NCBI GenBank assembly: GCA_022605955.1
Contig: JAKCOZ010000001.1
Location: 103,510,211-103,574,210 of the forward strand
Source of the DNA: Rallus limicola
Lineage: Eukaryota > Chordata > Aves > Gruiformes > Rallidae
DNA length: 64,000 nucleotides
Reading direction: 5' to 3'
Under the pieces are notes generated by a model. It was not told the origin of the DNA. It ran no database searches and worked only from the letters and a program-made list of their open reading frames with translations. Positions 1 through 10,090 of this stretch are shown piece by piece. The position numbers were made by a program, and so were the translations under genes. Numbering within the stretch: the first letter of the stretch is position 1; every line of letters starts with the position of its first letter.

Positions 1-2
1 GG

Positions 3-3000
3 ACTGTGTGGATCAGATGGCCTGGCATGTCAGACCCACAAGAGTACAAGGCTCTGGTGGATACTGGTGCCCAGTGTACGATAATGCCATCGAATCATGT
101 AGGGACAAAACCTGTCAGCATTTCTGGAGTGACAGGTGGATCCCAACAATTGACTGTGTTAGAGGCTGAAGTGAGCTTAACTGGGAAGGACTGGGAGAAA
201 CACCCAATTGTGACTGGCCCAGAAGCTCCATGCATTTTAGGTATAGATTACCTCCGTAGAGGTTATTTTAAGGACCCAAAAGGGTACCGGTGGGCTTTTG
301 GAATAGCTGCTTTGGAGACAGAAGGCACTGAGCAATTGCGTGCCTTGCCTGGACTCTCTGATGATCCTTCTGTTGTGGGGTTATTGAAGGTTGAAGAACA
401 GCAGGTGCCAATTGCTACAACGACGGTGCACAGGAGACAATACCGTACTAACAGGGATTCCCTGATCCCCATCCATAAGCTGATTCGTCAACTAGAGAGT
501 CAAGGGGTGATCAGCCGAACCCGCTCACCCTTTAACAGTCCCATATGGCCAGTGCGGAAGTCCGATGGAGAGTGGAGGCTGACAGTGGATTATCGTGGCC
601 TAAACGAAGTCACTCCAGGTATGAGTGCTGCTGTACCAGACATGCTGGAACTGCAGTATGAATTGGAGTCAAAGGCAGCCAAGTGGTATGCCACAATTGA
701 CATTGCAAATGCTTTCTTCTCAATACCACTGGCGCCAGAGTGCAGGCCACAATTTGCTTTCACTTGGAGGGGCATCCAATACACGTGGAATCGTCTGCCC
801 CAGGGGTGGAAACACAGCCCCACCATTTGCCATGGACTAATTCAGACCACACTGGAAAAGGGTAAAGCCCCAGAGCACCTGCAGTATATTGATGACATCA
901 TTGTATGGGGCAATACAGCAGAGGAAGTATTTGAGAAAGGAAAAAGGATAATTCAAATCCTTTTGGAAGCTGGTTTTGCTATAAAGCAAAGTAAAATCAA
1001 GGGGCCTACCCGAGAAATCCAGTTTTTAGGAATAAAATGGCAGGATGGGCGTCGTCAGATCCCAATGGACATTATCAATAAAATAGCAGCTATGTCTCCA
1101 CCAAGCAACAAAAAGGAAACACAAGCTTTCTTAGGTGTTATAGGTTTTTGGCGAATGCATGTCCCAAACTACAGTCTCATTGTGAGCCCACTCTACCACG
1201 TAACTCGGAAGAAGAATGATTTCCAATGGGGCCCTGAGCAGCAGCAAGCCTTTGAACAGATCAAACGCGAGATAGTCCATGCAGTAGCCCTTGGGCCTGT
1301 CCGGACAGGGACAGATGTTAAAAATGTGCTTTACACTGCAGCCGGGGAGAATGGCCCTACCTGGAGTCTCTGGCAGAAAGCACAAGGGGAGACTAGAGGT
1401 CGACCACTGGGGTTTTGGAGTCGGGCCTACAAAGGATCTGAGGCCAATTATACTCCAACAGAAAAGGAAATACTGGCCGCCTATGAAGGGGTTCGAGCCG
1501 CTTCAGAAGTGATTGGAACTGAAGCTCAACTCCTCCTGGCACCCCGACTGCCGGTGCTGGGCTGGATGTTCAAAGGGAAGGTCCCTTCTACACACCATGC
1601 CACTGATGCTACGTGGAGCAAGTGGGTTGCACTAATTACTCAGCGGGCTCGAATAGGAAACCCTAATCGCCCAGGAATCGTGGAAGTGATCACAGACTGG
1701 CCAGAAGGCAAAGATTTTGGGATGTCACCAGAGGACGAGGAGGTGACACGTGCTGAAGAAGCCCCACCTTACAACAAACTGCCAGAGAATGAGAAGCGAT
1801 ATGCCCTGTTCACCGATGGCTCCTGTCGCCTTGTGGGAAGGCAGCGAAGATGGAAAGCTGCTGTATGGAGTCCTACCAGACAAGTAGCAGAAGCCACTGA
1901 AGGAAAAGGTGAATCAAGCCAATTTGCTGAGGTGAAGGCCATCCAGTTGGCCTTGGACATTGCTGAGAGAGAAAAGTGGCCAATGCTCTATCTTTATACT
2001 GACTCATGGATGGTAGCTAATGCCCTGTGGGGTTGGTTGCAACAGTGGAAAAAGAACAACTGGCAGCGTAGAGGCAAACCCATATGGGCTGCTGACTTAT
2101 GGCAAGACATTGCTACCCGATTAGAGAGGCTTGTTGTAAAGGTACGTCATGTTGATGCCCATGTACCTAAGAGTCGAGCCATGGAGGAACATCAAAACAA
2201 CCATCAGGTAGATAAGGCTGCTAGGATTGAAGTGGCTCAGGTAGATCTAGACTGGCAACATAAAGGTGAATTATTCATAGCTCGATGGGCTCATGATTCC
2301 TCAGGTCATCAAGGGAGAGATGCAACATATAGATGGGCTCGAGATCGAGGGGTGGACTTAACCATGGATGCTATTGCACAAGTTATCCATGAATGTGAGA
2401 CGTGTGCCGCAATTAAGCAGGCGAAGCGGTTGAAGCCGCTTTGGTATGGGGGACGGTGGATGAAATATAAATATGGGGAGGCCTGGCAGATTGATTACAT
2501 CACCCTCCCACAAACCCGCCATGGCAAACGCTATGTGCTTACAATGGTGGAGGCTACCACTGGCTGGCTAGAAACATATCCTGTACCCCATGCTACTGCC
2601 CGGAATACAATCCTGGGCCTTGAAAGGCAAGTCCTATGGCGACACGGCACCCCAGAAAGAATCGAGTCAGACAACGGGACTCATTTCCGAAATGCTCTCA
2701 TAGACACCTGGGCCAAAGAGCATGGCATTGAATGGGTGTACCACATTCCTTATCATGCACCAGCCTCTGGGAAAATTGAACGATATAATGGACTCTTAAA
2801 GACCACCCTGAAAGCAATGGGTGGTGGAACATTCAAACATTGGGATACAAATTTGGCAAAAGCCACGTGGTTAGTTAACTCTAGGGGTTCTACCAATCGG
2901 GCTGGCCCTGCCCAGTCAAAATTTCCATGTACTGTAGAAGGAGACAGAGTCCCAGTGGTGCACATGAAAAGTATATTAGGGAAGACAGTTTGGGTCATCC

Positions 3001-3146
3001 CTGCTTCAGGTAAAGGTAAACCTATGTCGGGAATTGTTTTTGCTCAAGGACCTGGTTCTACTTGGTGGGTAATGCAGAAGGATGGAGAAACTCGATGTGT
3101 ACCTCAAAGGGATTTGATTTTAGGTGAGAATAGCCAATGTAATTAG
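3..3146 (+). CDS. pol: Pol polyprotein of ERV copy A (protease-RT-RNase H-integrase), 5' partial
   Basis: Retroviral Pol, open from the window edge to a TAG at 3144-3146, with no internal stop or frameshift. Domains in order are an aspartic protease with DTGAQ (Asp codon at 60-62), reverse transcriptase with a YIDD box near 885-896, RNase H with the TDGS and TDSW aspartate motifs, and integrase with an HHCC zinc site and a D-D-35-E core. By my reading it differs from copy B's pol at 8 nucleotides. Two residues change: Ile for Val just after the YIDD region, and Cys for Arg near the integrase C terminus. The Cys lies outside the recognised catalytic sites. There is no start of its own in view: in copy B this frame continues from gag through one amber codon. 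The first 17 codons seen in copy B are beyond the window edge. Confidence 0.95.
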   Translation, partial: TVWIRWPGMSDPQEYKALVDTGAQCTIMPSNHVGTKPVSISGVTGGSQQLTVLEAEVSLTGKDWEKHPIVTGPEAPCILGIDYLRRGYFKDPKGYRWAFGIAALETEGTEQLRALPGLSDDPSVVGLLKVEEQQVPIATTTVHRRQYRTNRDSLIPIHKLIRQLESQGVISRTRSPFNSPIWPVRKSDGEWRLTVDYRGLNEVTPGMSAAVPDMLELQYELESKAAKWYATIDIANAFFSIPLAPECRPQFAFTWRGIQYTWNRLPQGWKHSPTICHGLIQTTLEKGKAPEHLQYIDDIIVWGNTAEEVFEKGKRIIQILLEAGFAIKQSKIKGPTREIQFLGIKWQDGRRQIPMDIINKIAAMSPPSNKKETQAFLGVIGFWRMHVPNYSLIVSPLYHVTRKKNDFQWGPEQQQAFEQIKREIVHAVALGPVRTGTDVKNVLYTAAGENGPTWSLWQKAQGETRGRPLGFWSRAYKGSEANYTPTEKEILAAYEGVRAASEVIGTEAQLLLAPRLPVLGWMFKGKVPSTHHATDATWSKWVALITQRARIGNPNRPGIVEVITDWPEGKDFGMSPEDEEVTRAEEAPPYNKLPENEKRYALFTDGSCRLVGRQRRWKAAVWSPTRQVAEATEGKGESSQFAEVKAIQLALDIAEREKWPMLYLYTDSWMVANALWGWLQQWKKNNWQRRGKPIWAADLWQDIATRLERLVVKVRHVDAHVPKSRAMEEHQNNHQVDKAARIEVAQVDLDWQHKGELFIARWAHDSSGHQGRDATYRWARDRGVDLTMDAIAQVIHECETCAAIKQAKRLKPLWYGGRWMKYKYGEAWQIDYITLPQTRHGKRYVLTMVEATTGWLETYPVPHATARNTILGLERQVLWRHGTPERIESDNGTHFRNALIDTWAKEHGIEWVYHIPYHAPASGKIERYNGLLKTTLKAMGGGTFKHWDTNLAKATWLVNSRGSTNRAGPAQSKFPCTVEGDRVPVVHMKSILGKTVWVIPASGKGKPMSGIVFAQGPGSTWWVMQKDGETRCVPQRDLILGENSQCN

Positions 3147-3642
3147 TAAGGTAGAAATTGTATTATAATAAGTGCTAAATAACCCATTACAATATATACA
3201 TTATTACTTTAATTTCTGTATATATAATTGTTGTTGTGTGTTGTACCAATGGAGTTACAGCCGGAAACATACACGTCAATGAAGGAAGACTGCCACGATG
3301 ATGGGATCAAGACCTACCATCACAAGAACTTTTTCCTCTTCCCCTTTGAAAATGAACACTTTTGATTCACAGACCATGACCATGGACCATGTCAGATGCA
3401 TTGGTCGAGAGCCCGAGATGCAGCATGCAACGATTCAATGGCGCATACTGACACCATGAGAGACTGTTACAACGAATGAAGCCTGAAAGTCATGGACTAA
3501 ATCATTTACTCAACAAAACTCAGAAGAATGGTCCATAGACAAGGGAATAATACAGATATGTGTGTCTGAAACATTGGTTGTACCCAAAAGAAATGGTTGG
3601 ATCTGGTCACGACGTAAATGGTATGGAATAAGGGGTGGATAA
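3147..3642 (+). other. Non-coding pol-to-LTR spacer of ERV copy A
   Basis: About 496 bases between the pol stop and the 3' LTR, with no env-like frame. A short purine tract (AAGGGGTGGA, 3630-3639) three bases before the LTR is the likely plus-strand primer. It differs from the matching spacer in copy B at about seven bases plus one single-base indel, proportionally more than pol does. Confidence 0.8.
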
Positions 3643-4233
3643 TGTCCTGGTTTCAGTCAGGATAGAGTTAATTTCATTTGTAGCAGCGGATGGAATGCTG
3701 TGTTTGGGAGTTAAAATGAAAACAGTGCTGATAACACCCTGATGTTTTTAGTTGCAGTCAGACAGTCAATGCCAGGACAGGTGACCCAGATGGGCCAAAG
3801 AGAGTATTCCATGCCAATTACGTCCTGCCCAGGATAAAGGGGGGCTGATGGGAGGAAGAAGGGGGGGCGGTTCCGGGACGCGAGCGGCCGGGACGCGAGG
3901 GTCTTGGGGGACGGTCGGGTTCCGGGACGGCTCTGGGTGGTACGGCCTGAGTTGTGTGGTTCGGTGAGAAACTGCATTGTGTATCAATATTTTCATATTC
4001 TTTTGCTCTATAGTCCTGTTAGCATTGTATATATTTTATTTTTCTGTTATCTTAGTAAACTATCCTTATCCCAACCCACGGGCCTCTTAGTTTCTTGGTT
4101 TTGGAGTTATTTGCCCCTTCCTTTTCCCTTCCCTTGTTTCCCCCCTCCCCTTTTTCCCTTTTCTCCTGCTCTTTTACTTTAAGGAGCAGGCAGCTGCGTG
4201 GATCTCGGCCCAAGCCGGGGTGAAACCACGACA
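3643..4233 (+). repeat. 3' LTR of ERV copy A (591 bp)
   Basis: Begins TGTCCTGG and ends ACGACA, so it has the usual TG...CA ends. It matches both 589-bp LTRs of copy B except for a GG-to-AA pair early on, two other single-base changes, three extra G in a G run near 3860, and one fewer T in a T run near 4150. Likely internal signals are a TATA-like ATAAAGG at 3834-3840 followed by a CpG-rich segment, and a variant polyadenylation signal AGTAAA at 4054-4059. These functional labels are inferred from position only. The five bases after it, GCCTC, would be the target duplication if the 5' flank outside the window matches. Confidence 0.93.
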
Positions 4234-7200
4234 GCCTCAAAGAGGTCAGAAGCTGATTTAACAGCCTTAGATTTCTGGAAAAGAAACCTTATTCTCAAAG
4301 GTATAATATAAGCACTCATGTAGGTAATGAGCTATTGAACCTTTCTTGAGAAATCGTGAGTGTGATCCGGCCTCGCCTTGCAAGAGCTGAAAATGGTTTC
4401 CAGCTACTGGAAACCATATAACCAGGTGAGTCCTTACTGCAGTCCTTCCTTACACCATACATCATGAGATACTACTTCTCATTAGGTAGTGAGCTTTTAT
4501 GGGTCTCAGGCTGTCTCTTGGGTATGTTTGAGCAGTGACAATGTTCCTCCCATACACTCTGTGTTCTTTCAGGTAGTTTTCCTGGGTCTCATTTCATGGC
4601 TCTCCTCTTCCCAGTTAAGTATCTTCAGGATGAAGTCCCCTAAAGAAGGAAGCAGGAGGAAGCCGAGTGCTCACAGGAATTTAGTAGGTATCTCTCAACA
4701 ACGTCACAGACACCTCTCCCTTGCCCTTCCCATCAACATTCCGGTGAATTTGAATGTAGGTTCATCCCAGACCTCTCCTATTTTGATGTGCTTCTTGCTC
4801 TCCTCCAGTCTTTCTTCATTCTATTACTTCTTTTTCAGTATTTACCCAAATAATATCTGAATCTGTGGTCGTTAGTTTTGTTTCCTTTCCCTTGATGCTC
4901 TCATCTCTTTCTGCCAAAGTTGTGGTCCTTGTTTTCCAGAGAAGCCATTTGGCTCCCTTCTGTGCAACAGTTTTGTTTCTCTTCCCTACCTTTATTCATT
5001 TCTCCATGATGAGTATTCTCACTTCTGGCTTTTTACACTGCACTGGCATTTACTTTCATTGCCAACATTTCCCCTCCTAAATCACTTTATTTCCTTTTCT
5101 GTCCCAGCCATTATTAATTAGCACTTTGAATCTTACGTTTTATTTTTTCTTGCACAGGACTGGGTTTTCTCTACTAAAAAAACCATTTTCCCTGAACATG
5201 GTAATAACTGACATGATCTTTCCTCTCAAACCCTTATTCAGTTACTTTGTTCCTCATCTTGTTTTCTAACTCATGTAATCCTTCTACTATCATCTTTTCC
5301 CTCTCACTTTTTCTTTCAGCTTCATTTTCGTCTCCTTCCCTTCACTTTTCTCCATGAGTTATATTTTCCCTTAAGCTTCTATTACTCGGTCATGCAATGA
5401 ATCTTTCATTTTCTAACATAGTCCCTGTTGCAGTCCCAGCTCTCTCCCCCTCCTTTTTCATGTGAACCCATTAATTTGTTCTCCTGTGCTGGCTCTTTCT
5501 CTCATGGTACAGTTAGGTTTTGACATGGGTGAAGAGATCCTTACAACAATACCCAAAAACATTAGATGCTTGAGATTGGATGATAATATAGCGATATGAG
5601 ACTTGATCTTTATTAGTGTTTATATCATCTTTCAGACTTTTTGTCCTCTACTTTTTATGACCTGCCCTTGAGATGGCCTCTGCAAAGGGAGCTGAAAATT
5701 GAATGTTTCCAATTAAGATAAACAAGTATTTCTGGAAATTCTGAATTCTCTGGGAAACAATGTTTCAAAACAGGGAAGTTTTTTGTGCAAGGTACTGTGC
5801 CCACCATCCTCACTGTGCAATTTTCAGTGTCTAAAGCCCTGGTCCTTCCTGGTCATTTTGACTTGCGGACTTCCTTGTGCCCACCACAGCTGGGTGGGCA
5901 GAGCCACACAGTGACTCGGGTAAGGGAGCAGATCCAGCTGAAAAGCTATTTCTTCAAACTGAGATACTTTTGGACAAGTCAGTTCCCCAGTGGGTTTGGC
6001 ATGGAGGCACACAAGCAATTGTGCTGGAGCAACCAAGGGCTAGCCTTGGGGGCAGGAGTAGTGCCTGTGGGTGAAGAAGTGCCCATGAACTACTCTCTGG
6101 TTCAGACTGGCATCAGCAATACTTACAAGTATATGTGAAATCACCACCTGACATGAAAAACAGAAATGCAGTAATAGGTTGTTCTGTTCCCTACATCCAT
6201 CAGTAATTGTCTCTCACTTACCAAGAAGCTTGTTTGATTTTTCTAGGTAACGAGGAAGCAAATGCATTGATTTGGTCTCAGATTAAAACTAAATGACTGC
6301 TGCCCAGTAAAGAAATCTCTTAGGTCAGCTAGAAGGCACCTGGGATGGATATATACACCATGGAGAGCACTGCAGTTAAATATCCGCTTCGATGACAGTA
6401 TTCCTTTGGATGCTGGACTAATGTAGTTTGGTACAAGCTTGTCATCAGAAGCTAAATGACTACATCTCCCTCAATGCTGCCCTCAGCCCCTGTTTTACGT
6501 GCTTAATTGCCTCAGACTTTCACACAAAGATTATATAAAAGGGATACCTTGTGTCAGGATATCAATGCATCAGTGTCAGAACTAATAGCACTGAGAGAAA
6601 TCCAAGATAACACAGGTGACTTTGCTATCACCAATACACTGATTATTTTTAGACACATTTATTAATGATAACTTTAAAATAACTGCAGCACCACTATTCC
6701 CATGCTACACTTGCAGATATTTTGGTAATTCTAGATCTTGCTTCTAGGGGCTTGTGTTAGATCTTGAGAGTATAACCATAAGCAGAATCAGATGGCATTC
6801 TTGTTTGATTTTTTTTTTTTTAATCAACTACAGGTACATAATCTATACTAAAAACATATTTATAACCTTTAAGGAGAGCAAAGACAGTCTATGATAGTCT
6901 AGTTTGGAATCAAGAATTTAAAAAATCTGTCAGATTTCAAGGGGGGGATAATTTCAGCTGTTGATGTAGACTGCTAGCTTCTAATTTAGCCATAACTTAG
7001 TCAGTATCAGGCATAATTCTCTTGCTTAAAAAGTTATTAAAATTTTAATAAAAGCAGGGAGATGCTAGGAGAAAAGTATATTACGATGGCTTAAAAGTTG
7101 TGCATACATATCATTAAGTTAAAGCCAGACTAGAATGACTTAATTGAACATTTCCAAATATGAATATTTTTAGATTCCTTTGGAATGCATTTTCAATTCT

Positions 7201-9529
7201 GAATACAGTAGGTTTCAAGCGCTTAATAGCAATGGAAGTCTGTAAAGTTTACCCCAGTAAAGCTGTTCTTATAACTTACTGACACACAAAAGTTAAGGCT
7301 ACATACATGGAAGCTGTTCTTATATGTTACATGATAAATGATTTTGTATTTTCTTGGTACCAATACATGAGGTCTGACACACAGCTCAATTCTGCATGGC
7401 TTTGTTGAGCATGTGCAGTGTAATCTGTACTCTTTCAGGGGGTGGTGCAGAGTAAGCTTAGGGAGACAGGCTTATTTAGAAGCCAAATATTTAAGCTACT
7501 AATCAAAATTAAGCTAAAAGGAAATTTGTGAGGTTTGAAGAGTCTGGATTTAGGGGGTTGGGGTATGGTTTGGAGGTGAAGTTGGGGATTTGGGGTGGGG
7601 TTTTTTTGCTTTCTTTTCATTCTCCATCTATCAAAGCAGGAAATTATTATGAGCTGTAGTTCCCTCTGCCTTCAATCTAACTGTAAGCTATCGTGTTTAA
7701 AAGTCTGCAGTCATTTACAGCCATGAGATACATGTGAAGGATCAGAACGTGTTTTCTTTCATTTCCAAGTGGATTTAGCCTTCAACAAAATACCCTAGAA
7801 TGTATAGAGCTCATTTTCTAAGAAGTTGCTAAGGAATGCACTCTTCTTCGACGAACAATCAAACTAAGATTTCCCCTTAAGCCCTTGAATACCTGTGTGT
7901 ATATTGCTATTTTATTAGTTAATTTGCCAGTGTAGCAGTTGATATGCTCCTGGGTCACTTTGAGAGCGTGTGGAGTATTTGCACATTGTGCCTGACAGAT
8001 AGAAATGAAGAATCTGTTCTGGTCTGCCAGCACTGGGGTGTCCCATAAGCAGATATTATTCAGGGTAACTGTGGTTCAAGAAGGCTTTTTGATTAAACTC
8101 TACATCACATATGTATGTTTTCATAAACAGCTTTGAGATTTTTAGCTTGTTGATTCTTGTGTAGCTCAAAGATAACAGTAAGTTTTTCCAAGCAGAATAA
8201 CAACCTTACAAATGGAAGCACACTCACAATGTGTATGGCAAAATACATCTAGACCTACAGAAAGAAAAGAAATACATTGGAAGAGGTACAGTAAAGCCAT
8301 TTCATGTTTGGATTGAGAATCTGTTGAAATTCAGACCATGTTATGAGAGGCTGTCTCATCGGTAGCTTACCACATGCTTACACAAGTGTGCTGGTGGGTC
8401 ACAGATAGGCTGTGTACTGCAGAATTACCTGCAGCTGACACTGTCCTTTGCCAACATGAGTGGAAGCCTCAAGGGCTGCATGAGCAGCAACACAGAGTCA
8501 GTCTCTGCAAAACAAAATCCAAAATTTTTTAAAATCAGTGGTGACCTCAGTTGTTTCTGTATGAGTGTGCAGGTTCTGATTAGAACAGATGCCCAAATGT
8601 AAGTATAAACAGTTTTGGAGAGAAGGCCTGATTTTATTAGTAATAACGTGTTTCCAAAAAGATGAGCAGTTAGCCCGCACTGAAACCCTTTGCAAACATG
8701 AAGCAGTGTCAAATGGTTCAGAGGAAAATAGAGGAGCTTCAAATGCAATTTACTAGAAAAAATGGCTTCTGTACAGGGGTGCAATGTTATATTATCCTGC
8801 ATATCCTCCAGTATAGCTGGAAATCACAGAACAACTAAAGCAAGGAGGTAATCTAGCCCTAAGAAAGCCACTGGTAAAATACAGTGTATCCCTGACCCCA
8901 CTCCCTCACTGAGTCCATTACACATATACCAGACTGCAGCATCTTTGTTTTGTGACTTAACATTGGGATCTAGTCAATGGCACGATAAATAAAAAGAAAT
9001 GCTATGGAACAGGATGAATGGAGACTCTGGACTGGCCTTCCTCCTATTTTTTTGAGACACCTCCATTTCCTGCTTGATCTCATTTTGCTGCTCTATAAGT
9101 TGCTGCCTGTATCTTCAGGCCTCATTCACCCGATGCTCTCAGTGCATCATCTGAGAGGGAATAACTCTCTCATGAAGGACATAGACACCCTTACTCCCAC
9201 TGAGCTTGTCCTCAGCTTCAGCACAGTTTTATTTCCAGCACAGTTTTATTTCCAGTTATGACACCATTGCTCCCTGACCAAGAGCTGGTCTTTCCTCTGC
9301 ACAGCTCACCTGTCCTTTCTCCATGTCCATGCTGGCTGTCTCCAGATGCCTCCACGGAGGCTGACAAAAGCTCTCCTGAGGGGTGCATGAAGGGGCCTCA
9401 TCCAGCTCAGGGGTGAGATCTGGTTTTACTGCAGACAGTTATGCTGATACCCAGCCAATATTCTCCCAGTGGGTAGCAGATAGGTAAGGAGAGCAATCCA
9501 GGGAAGATAGGCAGAGAGATAGCAGTGCT
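4234..9529. other. Host non-coding DNA
   Basis: No gene is recognised. Roughly 4440-5500 is strongly T/C-rich on the plus strand. 7553-7600 holds five runs of four or more G (see findings). A 17-bp unit starting CAGCACAG is tandemly doubled at 9219-9252. A TATA-like TATATAAAAGGG sits at 6532-6543 but no open frame follows it. Short open frames here show no recognisable domain and are best read as chance. Confidence 0.6.
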
Positions 9530-10090
9530 GGCTCAGACCAAAGGGCAGGCTCTCCCACTCTCTTGTCTCCAGCAGTTCCCAACTGCGAGTACTTAGGAAA
9601 CAGCACAAGTATCAGGGAATCATATAATAGGTTTTTTCCCTGAGTACTTGATATCTGGGTGTCTGTAGCCCACTCAGCTCCAGAGCCAGAGGTGATATCT
9701 GGGCATTTAGTAGCCTTCCCTGTATTATTTTACCAGGATTTTTCAAATGCCTTTTTGAACCCGTGAGAGGGTGCTAGCTTCCTCCGTGCCCTGTGGCAAG
9801 GAGTTTCACAGTTTAACTGCAAGTCGTGTGAGGGACCACGTTATGTCGCTGTTGCAAATTTGGCCTTTGCTAGTTTCACTTCGCGCCCCTTAGTCCTTGT
9901 ATTCAGCAAGGCAAGGAAAGCGTGTTCCCCATTCACCTTCTCCACCGCCTCGGTGATTTCACAGCCCTCTGCCTCGGCGCTGCCATCTTTGCATGCCAGC
10001 CCTATACACTTTCCTGTCATGCTTCAAGCTATTTTTATTGCCCTTGCCTGAACTTCCCCTATTCCTGAAAATGCAAGCAATGCTCTCGCA
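9530..10090 (-). mobile_element. Ancient CR1/L3-like LINE remnant
   Basis: On the plus strand this stretch has phrases typical of the reverse complement of old amniote CR1/L3-type LINE 3' ends: a CTGGCTCAGACCAAAGG-like start, a segment around GAGTTTCACAGTTTAACTGC, then a segment with CACTTCGCGCCCCTTAGTCC and the CTTCTCCACC region. The match is from remembered family patterns, is heavily diverged, and its edges are approximate. It has no intact reading frame. An alignment to CR1 and L3 consensus sequences would settle the family. Confidence 0.6.

Larger units (their letters stand above)
1..4233 (+). mobile_element. Endogenous retrovirus copy A, 3' part (class III / ERV-L-like)
   Basis: This is the 3' portion of an endogenous retrovirus whose 5' end lies outside the window. 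It holds an open pol, a spacer of about 496 bases without env, and a 3' LTR. Position n up to about 3.5 kb lines up with n+36700 in the complete copy at 33983-40932. The host sequence after the LTR starts GCCTC, unlike the AACAC that follows the other copy, so this is a separate insertion and not part of a larger duplication. The 5' LTR and gag cannot be assessed. The class III assignment rests on the look of the pol domains and on the 5-bp target duplication seen in copy B. Confidence 0.95.

Noticed and set aside
5785..6138. 117-codon plus-strand open frame
   Set aside because: No ATG at the stated start, no domain, and an antisense frame open over the same bases.
6532..6543. TATA-box-like TATATAAAAGGG
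   Set aside because: No open frame, splice pattern or CpG-rich start region follows, so it is probably chance in AT-rich DNA.
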